Source: Liriodendron chinense (Eukaryota > Streptophyta > Magnoliopsida > Magnoliales > Magnoliaceae). Taken from it: DNA of 64,000 nucleotides. The notes under the pieces are model-generated. The model was not told the DNA's origin and searched no databases. It worked only from the letters and a program-made list of their open reading frames with translations. The stretch covers positions 248,001-312,000 of the forward strand of contig ML058553.1 of NCBI GenBank assembly GCA_003013855.2. The letters run 5' to 3'. This document shows, piece after piece, positions 24,011 to 37,444 of the stretch. The position numbers were made by a program, and so were the translations under genes. Positions within the stretch are counted from its first letter, which is position 1, and each line of letters opens with the position of its first letter.

Positions 24011-26009
24011 GGGCGTGCTAGAGTCTACTTGATTCAAAGTTTAACTAAACTGCTAGTATTCTCTCACGTTAGAGACGGATACATGATCTTTAACCCTTCT
24101 GAATAATTCTTTTTACCTTGTGATAGTAGATGTGAGTTTACAATTTAAAGGACTTGTTCTTTCATCAATAATATAGTTCGATATTTCTCAAATGTATAAA
24201 AGATTATACAAATAAATTAAGAAAAGGCTCAACAATGTCGATTTTATTAATATTTGAATGTATAATCCATTACAATCGACCAAGTATGAAACAACCAAAG
24301 AAATAAATAAGAAAGATAAATACCTGATGCATCTATTGAAAAAGACGATCGAGGCGGGTGGTCAGTATGATATGATTGAATGGATATGATTATCTAAATC
24401 AAAACTTAGTTAATCATGATCTTACTATTTAAGATTACAGATGTTTACTTCAACTCTTAAAGTATTATAGCAAAAGCTGCTAAAAAAGTAGTAATCTAAG
24501 CTAGAATTAAGCTAGGCTATGCTAAGAAAGATAAATTAAAAAGTAGATTGATGTGTTTACCGTAGGGCCTCAAGCTCTTATTCGTGTGCTTCTTTTATAA
24601 CTCGTTGAGATGGTAAAACCCTCACTGGGTTTCCTTGCCGATCCTAAATCCTTTATGTATTTGACTTGCATTGTAAAGGGAGGACTACAGTTGAAACTAG
24701 AACTACTGGCTTCTCAAATATTCTTTCCTTAGTTAATCCCACTACGAAGATATCCATGGCCCACTAATCGAATTTAAGATCAGGCCTAGGAACATCAAGA
24801 CTCATCTACTGAAGATGACCAGGCCATAATCCAAAAACCTTAAAGACTGATCTAGACATTAAATCGATCATGACCATTCAACATCCCTCTAAGGTGCCAA
24901 ACGGTCCATTCAAACTATCTCCTACATTTAACCATTCACCACAATGGTTTACAAGGCTGAAGGGATAGATGGGCAAGATTTATCACATCAAGATCTCCCA
25001 AACTCTTGATTTCAATTAAACACCGACTCAAGGTTCAGATCATTGAATGTGATTCTCGGATGTTTCAAGGTGTTGGACTAACCCGATCTTCTCGATACTA
25101 ATATGTTATTAGATAAATTATATCTTTCTTCAAGCCTCTTCCCATTCTCTTTACTCCGATCAGTGAATGGCTTAGGACCCAATCAGACTAATGTGTATGT
25201 TTCTTCTGATTTTAATTCGAACCATAGCTGAGTTCGCTTGGGCATTAGTTTGATTTCCAAATATTCGAAATCTTCTCAAACGCTATAGTTTCTTCGTCTC
25301 TTGAAAGATCTCATATTTTGGAAGGTTGTGAGAGGTGGTTTCACCAAGTGTGTCATAGCCAAATACGTGATAAAATTTATTTTCTCGACAGATTTCTAGA
25401 CGTGCTAAGTATGCTACCTCATTAATTGACATGATAAATACGGTACATGGCATCCATTGATTCGTTATTCTAAAGGCAGGCGTAAAGATCTATGCCTCTG
25501 CATTAATAACAGAATGTGTAATGTTGAAGGAAGATCAAACGAAAATACTCTTAAGCGAAAGTAGAATTTCTGCCGGTCATAACCCCATAGTGTCGACATG
25601 TGGCAGCTTTGATTGGTTCACATCAGGACGCTGAAAATACCTATAAACACCTTAGTTTTGGTTCATACCATAAAATGATCCAATAAGACACATACATAAG
25701 TGGGTCCCACAGGGTTTACTACTCACACTACAGTTACTCATACGTAATCTGCTTGGGGCTGGCTAATCCATTTATCAGGTGGGCTACACAAAGCCATGTT
25801 CATAAAAATGAGAAACCGATGTAGATATGCCGCTCACTTGATGAGTGGGCATAGAGTTTTAGGACGCCTACTGAGCTGGGAGACCTTCAGGAATGTCTTG
25901 GGATAATTCGTAAGACTGCTATGTTGGTACGTTTGTATCCACATGGGCATTGTACGTAAATAGGGCGTGGATTAGGTGAGGCAAGGGTGATAGTTTAGTA
26001 GGCGAGGCC
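24011..26009. other. Intergenic DNA of unidentified origin
   Basis: Two kilobases of AT-rich sequence, free of long ORFs and nearly free of the MITE vocabulary. It could be the non-coding part of an old LTR element, but I found no paired ends. No gene recognised. Confidence 0.35.
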
Positions 26010-26400
26010 CTGACAGTAGGCCCACCTCAATGTATGTGTTTTATATCCATGCTTTCCATCCATTTTGCCATCTCATTTTAGGGCATATACCTAAAAATGA
26101 GGAAGATTCAAATCTCAAGTGGACCACACAATAGAGATTGAATTATCACCATTAAAAACTTCTTGGGGCCACACAAGTTGTGGATCATGCTGCTATTTTT
26201 GTAATCTTCATCCAGGTGTGCTTGACATCGAAAATAAACATTATAGTGGGCCTACGAAATTCTTACCTTATCAACTGGTTGGATAGAATAAACATTAAGG
26301 TGGGCCCTAATGGTAGGCATTCAATCACCATTGTTTTCTTGTGAGGTGGTCCACTTGAGATTTGGATCACCCTCATTTTTTGGAACATGCCATAAAATGC
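26010..26400. mobile_element. Palindromic MITE
   Basis: Left 'aggcccacctcaatgtatgt'; right half to 'ggaacatgccataaaatgc'. The terminal part is missing, cut off by the next copy. Confidence 0.6.
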
Positions 26401-26439
26401 CCTTGGGGCAAGGGTTAAAGCTTAATGTGTGAGGCCCCA

Positions 26440-27030
26440 ACCATAAGGCCCACCTCGACGTATATCCATGTTGTCCACATATTTTTTGTTAGCTCATTTT
26501 GGGGCATCTTGCAAAAATGAGGAATATCCAGATCTCAGGTGGACAACGCAGTAGGGATTGAATCCCCACCATTAAAAACTTCTTGGGGGCCAAAAAAGTT
26601 TTGGATCAAGCTGCTAGTTGGACACAGATTGCCTGGGGACCTGGCCCAATTCTGTGATATATGTGTTTTATCCATGCCATTCATCCATTTTGCTAGGGGC
26701 TCAAAAAAAGAGATAGATTTAAAGTTCAAGTCAACCACACCACAAGAAATAATGGGGATAATGACACCCACCATTAAAACCTTCCTAAGGCCCATCAAGA
26801 TGTTTATTTGTCATCAAGAAGAGAACACAAATATCAACTTGATCCAAAGTTTCCATGGCTCCCAAGAAATTTTCTTGGGTAGGTGTTCAATCCCCACTGT
26901 TTCCTTTGGTGTCGTCCACTTGACTTTTGGATTTGCCTCATTTTTGGGCTCATTCCCTATAATGATTGGGAAAAACAGATGGATGGCATGGATAAAACAA
27001 ATATATCATAATGGGCCCATAGAACTGGGT
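26440..27030. mobile_element. Two overlapping palindromic MITEs
   Basis: A left half at 26450-26600 runs into a second element at 26650-27030 that ends 'atatatcataatgggcccat'. A 193-codon open frame crosses this block but is only a read-through of repeat. Confidence 0.55.
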
Positions 27031-27960
27031 CAAGTCTCCGGGCAATCTTCTGCATTTATTACTATTACAAGTCTTAAAAGTTCTATAACTGTGGAGTATT
27101 TAAAAGTGCAAAGTATTTAATGTTGCTTTTTATTTATTTTCTAGTTCCCATATGATAGATGACCTAAATGTCCTAAAGTTTGCATTGGTGGGACACGTCT
27201 CATGAATGAATGGACCCTAGCAATAGCATGCCTCAGGAAATTGGAGAGCATTCATTCCCACCAACTTTCACATCCATCAATTAATTAAGTAATGACATTT
27301 TCCTAACTCTTACTTTATCTCTTTATGCCTTACCTTTTTTTTACACACACACGCCACACCTACCCACGTACACACACCCCCAAACTCACGCCGTAGTGGA
27401 TTTTCACCACCTACTCAGAACCCAAGACCTGGTGTTAAAACTCCTTAGAGTCTACCACCGTGCCTTTGTAGAGTTTCCTACTACATATTTTTGAGAAATG
27501 TAGTTATTAATTAATTTCCCAAATCTAAGTTGGGTTTAAGTTGCGTCCTTTTAAGATGGTCCAAATTGGACCCATTTAAAAACTGGCTCTAAGTCTAAGT
27601 TGATTTCTAGATGTCTCATAGTGATATGTTGAAGGCATGTTTGGTTTTCCAATTTCTAATATGATTCAAAGTAAATGAGCTAACATTATCTTTTTAGAGT
27701 GTTTGGTTAAGAGACAATTATGACACAAAAAACAAGATATAATAAATATGCTTGTTTACTATAGTCAAATGTTCGAGCTGCTAGAAGATTGTGTATCAAT
27801 GTCATGGGCTGGACTTGATTTTCCTGCCCCTGTATGTTGGGCAGGCATATTTCCTAATCCCGGGATTCAAACACAAGATCTTCCTCTTTGATACAATGTC
27901 AAATGAAATGGGATTGCATCCTGAGTTACTCAGTACGCTCTTATCATACTGAGTAAACTC
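27031..27960. other. Intergenic DNA, no gene seen
   Basis: Holds a CA/AC-rich stretch at 27340-27390. No recognisable gene. Confidence 0.35.
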
Positions 27961-28410
27961 ATTTGGGCCCACTGTAAATGTATGTAGTTTATCTACACCG
28001 TCCATCCCCCTTTTTAGATCATTTAAGGGGTTGAAACCAAAATTAAAGTATATCCAAAACTTTGGTGGACCATACCACAAGAAACAGTGGGTATAATGAT
28101 TTCCACCGTTGAAACATTTCTAGGGCCTGCAATGACATTTATTTGTCATCCAACCTGTTAACAAGATAACACAGACATTGATGAAGGGAAAAACAAATAT
28201 CAGCTTGATCCAAAACCTCTGCAGCCCCCAATAAATTTTCAGTAGTACAAGTTCAATTCACATTGTTTCCTGTGGTGTGGTCCGCTTAAGCTTTTAGTAT
28301 GCTTCATTTTTTGTCTAAAGCCATAAAATTATCTATTAAAATAGATGAACGGAGGGGATGAAATATATAAATCATGTCGGACCCCACAGAATTTACTTAG
28401 TAAGCTCAGT
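27961..28410. mobile_element. Palindromic MITE, full length
   Basis: Ends 'gggcccactgtaaatgtatg' and 'aatcatgtcggaccccacag', with the outer words 'actgagtaaactcatt' and 'aatttacttagtaagctcagt' continuing the inverted repeat. Confidence 0.7.
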
Positions 28411-29613
28411 ACCCAATCCACTTCCATGTCAAATAACCACTTGCTCTAAAAGCTAGAGCCATTAGAGGAGGGTGTATCAATATATATCAAGGGCCTTTAA
28501 CACCAAACAAGCCTTGTCTATTTGGATTTGGGGTAAACTTGGGAATGTAAGGGAAAGTGAAATCATAACATAAGCATATGGTAAACTGACATCAGTCCCA
28601 ATTGCGCCTAATTATTTTACTACAGAAGCTATGAAGGAAAATGCTTTTCTTTTGCATTTTTCATTGTTTGAGTTGCAATTTTTGACGAGAAACTTCATTT
28701 CTCTCTAATTTTACCATTCAAAATGTTACATTAAAAGCAAACTTACTTTCCCACCATTTGAATTAATATATATATTACTTCTTAAGGAAAGCAAATGGAT
28801 CTCTCCTTTTATATAATCCAAATAGAGAAAATGTCAATTTAAAGTGAAATTTTGCATTTCTTAGTTTACCTCCAATCCAAACAAACCCTTCGTAATAAGG
28901 TTAAATTGGCACAACTTGCTTAAATGGGGGCGAATTTTGGATGGAGACATTTAATTTTGGGTTGCATCCATTGAGTCATCAAGCATGGCCCATTTCTTTT
29001 GAACCCCTAGCCTCGTTTTCGCCGAAAATGGCACATGTGTGGTCAATCAGAGACATTCACAAAGGGTTTGTAGTTGTCCATAGTCCATACTATGAACAGG
29101 TTGTATACCCAAAGTTCACTCTCATAAAGGATTTGAATTTGAATGGGAGATGATACATAGGCACTTAGATATTACTTAGAAATTTGGTATGTGGCATTAA
29201 CTATCCCAGTCATGATTCCTAGTTTTATATGTATCATGAACAAAAAATCGCGCTTATCTTACCATTTGACTGTCAGGTTAGTGAATATTTGTTAAACAAT
29301 TAAAGACGAAAAATATCAAGTGATCCTACTTCAATGAACAAGTGTCCACAAATCAAAGGTTAGGATTGTTCAAACAATTTGATTTTGGGACCATTTCAAC
29401 AATTTAACCAGTTTAATTAAGTTAATCCACATGCATGGTTTGCAAGCAGCTGCATATCGAGTGTCATACATGCTGCCGAAGTACCATATAACTCCCCTTC
29501 GGACGGGGCTCTTTCTAGGCATTGAACATCCATTCTCACCAACCTTCACATCCACTCTCACCAGCCTTCACATCCATCTATTTAAGTTTTTTAAAGAGGT
29601 ATGGCACTTGAGG
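28411..29613. other. Intergenic DNA, no gene seen
   Basis: AT-rich. The 29150-29480 part resembles the old repeat at 7980-8230 ('gatgatacataggcacttag'). No coding region supported. Confidence 0.35.
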
Positions 29614-29662
29614 GAGAGAGAGAGAGAGAGAGATGTTGCATGCATTGCATGCTACATGGAGA

Positions 29663-29704
<42 letters not shown>
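29614..29704. repeat. Two (GA)n microsatellites
   Basis: GA runs at 29614-29632 and 29659-29704, separated by 'tgttgcatgcattgcatgct'. Confidence 0.9.
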
Positions 29705-29707
<3 letters not shown>

Positions 29708-29709
29708 GT

Positions 29710-29990
29710 TTCAATGGTGGGTGACCAATGCCTACCACTATTGTGATCCACTTGAGATTTAAATCTACCTCATTTTTGGGTTGACATCTTGCCATAAACC
29801 AGCATGATAGATATAAAATGCGGATGCTACATAATCAACTCACAAAGCCACCCATGCCCACCAATGTTGTGATCCACTTGAGGTTTAAATCTACCTCATT
29901 TTTTAGCCGACGTCCTAACATAAGCTGGCAAGAAAGATGTGCGATGTAGATGCTACATAGTCACCTTGATGGGCCCCCACATACCCTTTA
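29710..29990. mobile_element. Tandem MITE right-half fragments
   Basis: 'gtgatccacttgagatttaa' at 29742 and 'gtgatccacttgaggtttaa' at 29870 begin two successive copies of the same right half. Confidence 0.6.
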
Positions 29991-30153
29991 TTGTAAGGTT
30001 CCCTCATATCACAGTTATAGATGGACTATAAGTAAAGAAGGAGAGAAGTAGGTGCGGGCTACTCTCATCAATCAATTGAAAAGACAAAGGTACGCCTTGG
30101 TTGAAGGCTCAACTACACCCAAGAGCTACTTGTTAACGCCCCTACCACTAGGG

Positions 30154-30985
30154 GCTATCAACCCGACAGGCTTGGGTCAGGTCTAACCAGGCTAACTAGG
30201 CTTATGTCTAGGTGGGTTCGGTCTATTCATTGTGGGTCTCATGGTCAACTACCTACCCATCGGGTCTTTGGATCTTGGATTCCAAATTTCATTAGGGTCA
30301 AATAAGTGTATTTGCATGTTGGGGCAGATCTGATGGATGGATTAGAACGTACATATATATGCATTTTTGGCACATGCATGATATGTAAATGGGCTGTTTT
30401 ACACGTGTGTGGCTCAAAAAGCTCGTTGGGTTGTGTGTGTGTGTGTGTGTGTGTGAATCATAGTATTGCTAAAACGAACTGGACCACTCATTGTTAAGAA
30501 CCCAATCAATGCGCCAAAGCCCAAGGACTGATGGAACATGTAAAGTTGGCCTCTTAAGCTCTTGGCATCATAACATTCCACCATGCTCCACAACCGTCAT
30601 TCACGGTGGCGCACTCTGGTTATCCAGGTAGCCTTTCCCACACCGTGGCCGCTTTCACTCTGGTCGATGTTACCTTTTCCACAGGTCGTCCCTTCCGTGA
30701 CTCAAACACAAGACGTGGTATTGACTCGGATACCAATGGTTAAGAACCCAACCAATGCGCCAAAGCCCTGGACTGATGGAATGTGTAAAGTAGGGCTCTT
30801 AAACCCTTGGGATCATAACATGACACGAATTTGACTAGACTTAAATTCTAAATGGGTCCAAAAAGGTCTCCAAACCTCGACCTGATTTCTCAATGGATTA
30901 AAAAAACTAAGACCAGGATCCATTAAAATTGAGCCGGGTCCATTGGCTACCCACTGGTCTGGGCACCCATTGACAAACCTACTCC
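30154..30985. mobile_element. Candidate TIR element with an internal repeat insertion
   Basis: 'taggggctatcaaccc' at the left and 'gggcacccattgacaaaccta' at the right are imperfect inverted ends, similar to those of the 56843-57910 element. Inside, 30493-30835 holds two copies of a word set ('aaccaatgcgccaaagccc', 'gatcataacat') found inverted at 59520-59610 and 60940-61020. Confidence 0.5.
30432..30455. repeat. (GT)n microsatellite
   Basis: Twelve TG dinucleotide units in a row. Confidence 0.9.
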
Positions 30986-31429
30986 AATGATTGACTGCAG
31001 GGGTAAAATTGGTCCAACACTACTCATGACATTGAAACCCAGCGTCTGCCACTAAGCAATGAGCAGGGACCCCTCCAGGGTTTGTTGGATACAAGGGCAA
31101 CATTGTCATTTCACATTTCTAACTATCCTTCGGTGAATCAAAAGTCCACTTTGTTTTTCATTTTTTAATACCAAGAGAAGTTTTTCTACAACTGCGTAAA
31201 AGCAAGGGTATCATTCAAAAGGAAACAGAGGGTTTTTTTTTTTTTTAAGAAAAAATGGTGGATTTTGTTGGGAAGACGCGGAACTCTTTTCCTGCAAACA
31301 AATTTTGTTGAAGGATTCCCTCTATATAAATCACTTAAGAGTTTCTACAAACACATAGGGTACATTGTTAGTGCAAACCAACCCACAAAACCACAAGCAT
31401 AACAACAAAGTGTATAATGAAAAGAAATT

Positions 31430-31433
<4 letters not shown>

Positions 31434-31464
<31 letters not shown>
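31434..31464. repeat. (GA)n microsatellite
   Basis: About fifteen GA units. Confidence 0.9.
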
Positions 31465-31468
<4 letters not shown>

Positions 31469-32190
31469 GCACCGATTTTATGTAAAAAAATCTTCTCAAT
31501 CTAAGAAAGAAAAAATTACAAAGCTGTCAAAGAAAATGCAATGTTTGAGGATATAAGCTTTCTCGCAAGCCTAACTTGAGGATCTTCATCCCATGTGTAA
31601 AAGCCCCCTTTTAGAGTCTCTCCTGATGCAAGAAGAAAACAAGTCTCTCTAGTTTTTTCCCCTTCTCCCACACCTCACTGGACAACTTTCTCACTCTTCT
31701 AATACAAGAGACTTGCACAAATGTAAAGACACACATATGTAGGACACACACCTATGAAAACATAAGACATCACTCAAATACTCCACCCATCTAATGGTGA
31801 GTGGCTCACACATGAGGATGAACCATAAACAACAGGTATTTGTAAAAAAATAAAAAATAAAAATAAAAAATCTTTAGTTTATATTTACTGCATTTATGCA
31901 TATGAATAATTCAGAGATTGAAAAAAATAAAACACCCGTACGATTCCCGCCTGCCATCAGCCACGGTGGGAGATCTTGGGATACAATCTCATGTATAGAG
32001 ATGGGAACACACCAGTGGTGCTCAGAAATCATGTCACCTTGTCTTATTACTACACTATGAGAAACAGTTTCATTTCACAAATGCCTCCCTATCATTAGTA
32101 TAACCCCATTCAAATCCCATCTTACCGGAAACAAAAATCGACCTCAGTCCTATGTTCTGACAAGTACCAAAGATATAACAACAGTAACAA

Positions 32191-32218
32191 TAACAACAAC
32201 AACAACAACAACAACAAC
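32191..32218. repeat. (AAC)n microsatellite
   Basis: Nine AAC/ACA triplets in a row. Confidence 0.9.
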
Positions 32219-32235
32219 TATATCATTAGTCTATA

Positions 32236-32453
32236 GCACCTGTTTGGACAGAGCGCTAAATCCCATTTTCATTGGATTCTAGGAATCTGAAAACTGGTGT
32301 TTGGGTGTTTGGTTCATTGATATTTAGTGCCTAGGGTGAGAACTGAAGTAGGCGAATTTCCAAATTTCTTTCCTTCTCATCTCCCGCTCGACATGAAATG
32401 GTTAAGGACCATCTGAGCAGATTTCTATGCTGCCCGTCCGAACAGGGGCCTTA
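32236..32453. mobile_element. MITE abutting the F-box stop codon
   Basis: Inverted ends 'agcacctgtttggac' and 'gtccgaacaggggcc', in the style of PIF/Harbinger MITEs, which duplicate a TTA/TAA target. The right end reads ...ggggcc|tta, and that tta is the minus-strand TAA stop of the F-box gene. Left target duplication not clean. Confidence 0.5.
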
Positions 32454-33009
32454 ATATGCAAGAGAGCTTACCTCATCATTGCGCCATGACCCCTCCTCAT
32501 ACTTGAACCATCTCATGTTACCATTGTCATTCACCATCCTTTGGCACCAGACACACGACTCCTCACGGCAGTAGAAGAAGGTCCGTAACCGGGAAGCCTT
32601 CTCGATGATCGTTTCGTTGAGCTCCCTGATGACCCTCCTGGATGCAGGGGGCGGGAGGTCCTCGATGAAGAGGCAGTGGGCCACGTTGAGCACTTCAAGG
32701 TGCTCCATGCAGTCCAAGATGAGGACGAGGGCCTCTGTGAAGAGGGTCGAGCACCGGAGGCTCAGAACCTTGAGCTTCGGGAGGTAGTTAGCAATGCTCG
32801 ATGCAAAGAGGACGTTGAAGCAGCCCATGACCTTCAGCTGGGTGAAATTCTTGCAGTTCATGCCAATTACCTCCATGATGTAAGGGGGAGAGCAAATGTA
32901 CGGCATCGTCATGGATTCGAGCTCTTCCCATTTGCGGATGGCCTTGCAGATCCCGCCCTTTGTGATCAAATCCCAAGCTGGTAGAACAAGCCGTTTGAGC
33001 CGCGGGCAA
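32451..33009 (-). CDS. F-box/LRR-repeat protein (At3g48880-like), exon 2
   Basis: C-terminal exon: codons 121-305 of a reconstructed 305-residue protein, ending at TAA 32451-32453. The acceptor is ttactaacag|T at 33010/33009, and the first base completes a codon split after two bases. It then reads CPRLKRLVLPAWDLITKGG, followed by leucine-rich segments (FTQLKVMGCF, LPKLKVLSLRCS, MEHLEVLNVAHC) and a tail with paired Cys (CREESCVWCQ) and EEGSWRNDEVSSLAY. This arrangement is characteristic of the plant At3g48880-type F-box/LRR proteins, substrate adaptors of SCF ubiquitin ligases. The F-box itself is not on this exon. Its exon is found 4.8 kb upstream, in the base-complemented segment. No stops or frameshifts. 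Substrate unknown. Confidence 0.9.
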
Positions 33010-36000
33010 CTGTTAGTAAAAAGAGAGATATGTCAACACAACCAAACCCAAGAAAGATACAGGGGGAAATACATACAGGAGGAACTACTGGGCCGTGATG
33101 TGTCAAGCATAGTTCTAAGAATCGGTGACTTGAAACTCTCATGAGTCAACTTGACTCTGTAACAGTTCCGGCTCAATCACTGTGAAACTCAACATGAGCC
33201 CAACTTGGTTCTGACCCGTCAACTTGCCAACTCAACTTGGCGTGACCTGAAATGAGTCACTCGCTGCTTTGAGGCTTTTTAATTTGAAAAAGAAAATGCT
33301 GGGAACCAGACTCAAACACACAACCTCTAGCTCAAGTACAATCATCATTGCCAATTAACCATGTGTTGGGCTGGCAAGTAAATTGGTCGTTTTTTCTACC
33401 TATTTGGCCACTACCCCTCAAAAAATATTAATTCTAAATCACTATGATGACTTCAGTGTACTTGAGTGAACCCAACCCGGCTGCTTACTGAATTGACCCA
33501 AGCTTTTGTGTTTTTGAACTATAGCGTCAAGATGTGAACAGAGTCCAGATGCACCCGTCTATACAAGTGAATAGTTCTAAAACTCACAGAGTTGGCTTGA
33601 AATTTGGTCAATTCAACTCGACTCTGTGAGATTTCAGGCCAGGTCTCTTGGAAACTACATCCTGCATCTGACTCAATCCTGATGGGAAGACCTGTCGAGT
33701 TGATATGTGGTGATTCAAATCGAATCACTCTTCTGTCACAGGCTGAATGATAAAACGTAAAGGATGAGAGAGCAGAGAAGCACTTAACCAGAGCATCAAC
33801 CAGGGGTTTGGAGACAATTTTTCTACTTCACATCATTTATCATAATTCTAACTGTATTAAATATAACTATTCCTAATTTTTTTTATTTATTTCTAGTCAT
33901 CAAAATATTAAGTTGGATTGACCCGGCTGAACATAGAGTCGTTGTGGATCACCTGGCCTGATAGTACAAGTGGGGCTGAAGTTAAGTCATCCAGAACATT
34001 GGTCTGGTGGACCCCACTGAGGATTAGGAAGGCCCCAGGAATGGAAGATCCCACCCCTTCTACCAGTGGACCTCAAATATACAGTTGAGTTTGGGGAAAA
34101 AAAAAGATATAGCAACATCCAGGAAAAAAAGCGATAGTTCAGACAGCTATAATTTTACAATCCAGAAGATATTCCAAGTAACACACCCCGTACACGATGG
34201 GGCCTTTAACATCAATGATCTAGATCAATGAACCTCAGGCCCACCCACATTTGTGGTAATTTTTTGCACAAACAAAATAAATGCTTTCAAATACTACATG
34301 TTCACTAAAGCTCATGGACTTGCACACAATGTTTTCAATATCTTGCGGATATATCGGTTATCCTAGCAGAGCGATATGAAACTCATCTTGAATATCCATT
34401 TTCCATGTATCGTGCAATATATCGCACGAAATCGTGCAATATCTACACACTCCCCCTTTATAAATTCTTAATGTATCATGAGATATATCGATAGTTAGAT
34501 ACTGAGTAAGATATCGAAAGGGTAAAAGGAAAATGTGCTGTTTTATCTAGAAAATCCTCCAAAAATACAAAAATCAGGAACAAAACAAAAAATCTTCCTA
34601 ATACATTATAAGGTGATTTCAACCAGTCGACTATAGTTTGTTGGAAGAAAATCTTCAATTTGTTTCAGAAGTCACAATTGAAAGCTTCTTGGGGCCGGAT
34701 TCTAAAAGGTACATATTTTTAATGTCGATTTGTTTTTATATGTTGTAAATAGTGTCAAATGGTCAGAAATCCATGATTCTTCATATTTTATATGAAAAAT
34801 TATGGATTTGGAGCTTTTGTTTGAGATGGGTTGAATTCTGGAAGATTAGGGAAATTTTGAAATTCCTCCAATTTTTCCCAAATCAATCTTAGCATCCAAA
34901 CACGAAATCAAACAAATATAACCTAATCTACGAATTCTTAGAAATTTGGAAATTTTTCGGAAAAAAATTATTTGTTTAATTAAATTTTTTTTTTTTTTTT
35001 TCAAAATCCAGAGGTATATTTATAGTTTTTCACTTCTTTTTCCTTTTGAAAGTAATTCTTATGTTTCCATAAAAGTCATCTTACATTTATAAATTTTATG
35101 AATTGAGTTTGAATATAGTTGCATCAGTTCAGTTATATAGTGTATAGATTGGGACCCTATACAAAAGGAACTTATTATGTGCACCTTTTTTGCGATTTTT
35201 TTTTTTAATTATTTAAGTGCGTATTGGTGTCATTTTTAACAATCCTTGAGATTTCATTGAAAAATTAGACCAATTTCCCAATGTTTCCTCATGTTTCCCA
35301 ACAATAATGCTAAATTACGTGATACAATCAATATATCCCATGCAATAACCAATTTGTATCCCAAGGGTATGATACATTACACGATAATGATATGGAAAAA
35401 ATTGCTTGCACAGAACTGTCACTTTCAAAGCAGTTTTAGAATAAATCACATTTTTCCCCCAAGGTATATGATCCTCCCTGCTTGCGATACCAACCTCTAC
35501 ATGTGGGCAAACATAAAAACATGCGAACATGTCAGGTGGAACGCATTGCGTAGATCACTAGGCCCAAAAGTCAGGCCGGTCAACTATCAGGTGAGCCACA
35601 CATGTAGGGAAAGAATCAACGATTAAAAGAGGACCTGCTTAGACTGCCAAGTTGTTTCCGACTTTCTGTATATGTGTGGCACTGGCCAGCCTGATATTTT
35701 GTGCACATAATCCACATGCTGTCTACCACCTGATACACGACTCAGCTGGTCAATGCAAGAGGCAGATGGTGGGGTTGGCAGATCATTCTCTCCAGGGAGT
35801 TATTTGATACACTAGCAGTGTGATGGTTGAAACACGAGCACTGAGAAATTGCACACACTGAATAAAGAAAATCAGACCGTCCTGTCAACAAGTTGTCGTT
35901 CCAAAATCAGATTTATTGAACGATACTAGTGTCTGATCAGTGGTCATTTTTCAGCTAAAATTGGGCCGTTACTGTTTTTTATTTCAACCGTCTACTAGAT

Positions 36001-36145
36001 GTCCACAAATCAGCCAGCTAGAAAATAGAACCAATGTTATTTTTTGGGTTATGGTATATCTATGTAGGGACCTACTATTTAGACATTTTAATTTGAGTTT
36101 CTTGTGTGACACATTATTTCTTAAATCTTACCTCATATTTTATGT
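33010..36145. other. F-box intron with decayed repeats
   Basis: Intron DNA between the F-box exons (intron 33010-37851). It includes an element rich in 'gactcaactcgactc' at 33100-33740, a block with 'cgatatatcg'-type palindromes at 34330-34510, T-rich stretches near 34985 and fragments of old repeats at 35800-36030. No gene seen. Confidence 0.45.
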
Positions 36146-37225
36146 CCCTCTTCAGATGCCCCAAATCGGTGTTGGAAAGAATTGAAAGACTGAGGAGACA
36201 TTTATTGTGGCAAGGCGCTGCTTCTAAAGGCAAGTCCACTTGTTGGAATGGGAGAAGTTTGTAAGCCATACGGGGAAAGAGACGCTGATATCAGGCACCT
36301 GGAGTATGTTAATGTAGCGCTGTTGGGAAGTGGATTTGAAGGTTTGCAGCTGAAGAAACAAGCTTAGGGGGATTATCATAGCAAGTATGGTGTCTCTCCA
36401 AGAGGTGGGTGGATTATGGAATCCTCCACATACAGGGATTCTAACATCTAGAAGTCGATCGCTCGTTTAGCACATAAAATCGAGGAATTGGGTTGTCTGT
36501 CAGGAATGGAAGCAGATCAGATTTTGGGATGATGCCCGATGTTTTTCTGAGAGAGTGTGGGGCCCGCCTTGTAGAAGTAATCTCTCCGGTTCCAAGTTGG
36601 AGGACCTGATTTGGTTGCTCTCTCGTCTTCATGGACTTTTGCCTCAATGGGGGAGGAGGACATATTGGTTTGGCTTGGAGACAAGTAGGGTAAGTTTTCA
36701 GTGAAATCCTTTTTTGCCCCCCTCCCCCAGCTTATTGGAAGAAAAAAGGGTTCTCTATCGACAATTTGCAAAAGAGGGCTATGGTCACCCCGAATATCCG
36801 CCTGATGTGCATGATGACGCAGAGTCAGTGGACCATCTTTTTATCCACTGTCTGTATTCTTGGAGTAATTGGGCTGGCCCTTTCTTGACTCCTTCATAGT
36901 CTGTTGGGTCATTCCCGGCTTCCATTGAAGGGCTTTTCTTTGCCTGGCATGGTAATGGCCCGGGGACGAAAGGAAAATCTAGGCGGTGGATGGCTCTTCT
37001 CTTGGGCCTGTGCTCTATCTGGGAAGAAAGAAATAATCAATGTTTTCGTAGCTGTAACAGCCCTTTCTCAGTTGTCCTTAGGAAGGTTTTTGAATTGCAT
37101 CAGCAAGTGAATGGCCTGAGGGCTAGTCGCTTTCAGGATGGTGCCCTCTCTTGTATTCTTTTGCCTTTTGGGTTTTGGCTTTCTTAATAAAACATTTTAC
37201 TTCTCAAAAAAAAAAAAAAAAAAAA
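36146..37225 (+). pseudogene. LINE remnant, 5'-truncated, with poly-A tail
   Basis: 3' part of a plant L1-type non-LTR retrotransposon. Pieces of the reverse-transcriptase C-terminal region (VLERIERLRRHLLWQG at about 36161) and of the zinc-binding zf-RVT region (VDHLFIHCLYSWSNW at about 36828, LCSIWEERNNQCFRS at about 37008) are legible in shifting frames with several stops. It ends in 'aataaaacattttacttctc' and a 20-A tail (37206-37225). It lies in antisense in the F-box intron, about 220 bp from the complemented segment. Confidence 0.85.
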
Positions 37226-37444
37226 GAATCTTAATGCATGCATATCAACTATTAACACTCTGCTGGAGTATCAGCGTTCTTCTCTTTGCCTTTTTCCTAA
37301 GAACCCATCTACAACATGAAAGAAAGACTGTCCAAAATAGCTTAGACGAAGATCCAGAATTAGTTCTCTTCTCTTTTTTAAATTTTATTTTTAATTATAA
37401 AAGGTTGCAATGAAATGCGAGAAGTGGCAAGTTAAAGTCCCCAT

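Larger units (their letters stand above)
30986..32235. other. Intergenic DNA with microsatellites
   Basis: No gene supported. Contains (GA)n at 31434-31464, (AAC)n at 32191-32218 and short poly-A/T tracts. Confidence 0.4.

Noticed and set aside
26539..27120. A 193-codon plus-strand open frame, the longest in the window.
   Set aside because: It crosses two palindromic MITEs and translates their standard repeat words; no domain, and codon use is that of non-coding repeat.
32605..32984. Plus-strand frames of 60 and 102 codons.
   Set aside because: Antisense shadows of F-box exon 2.
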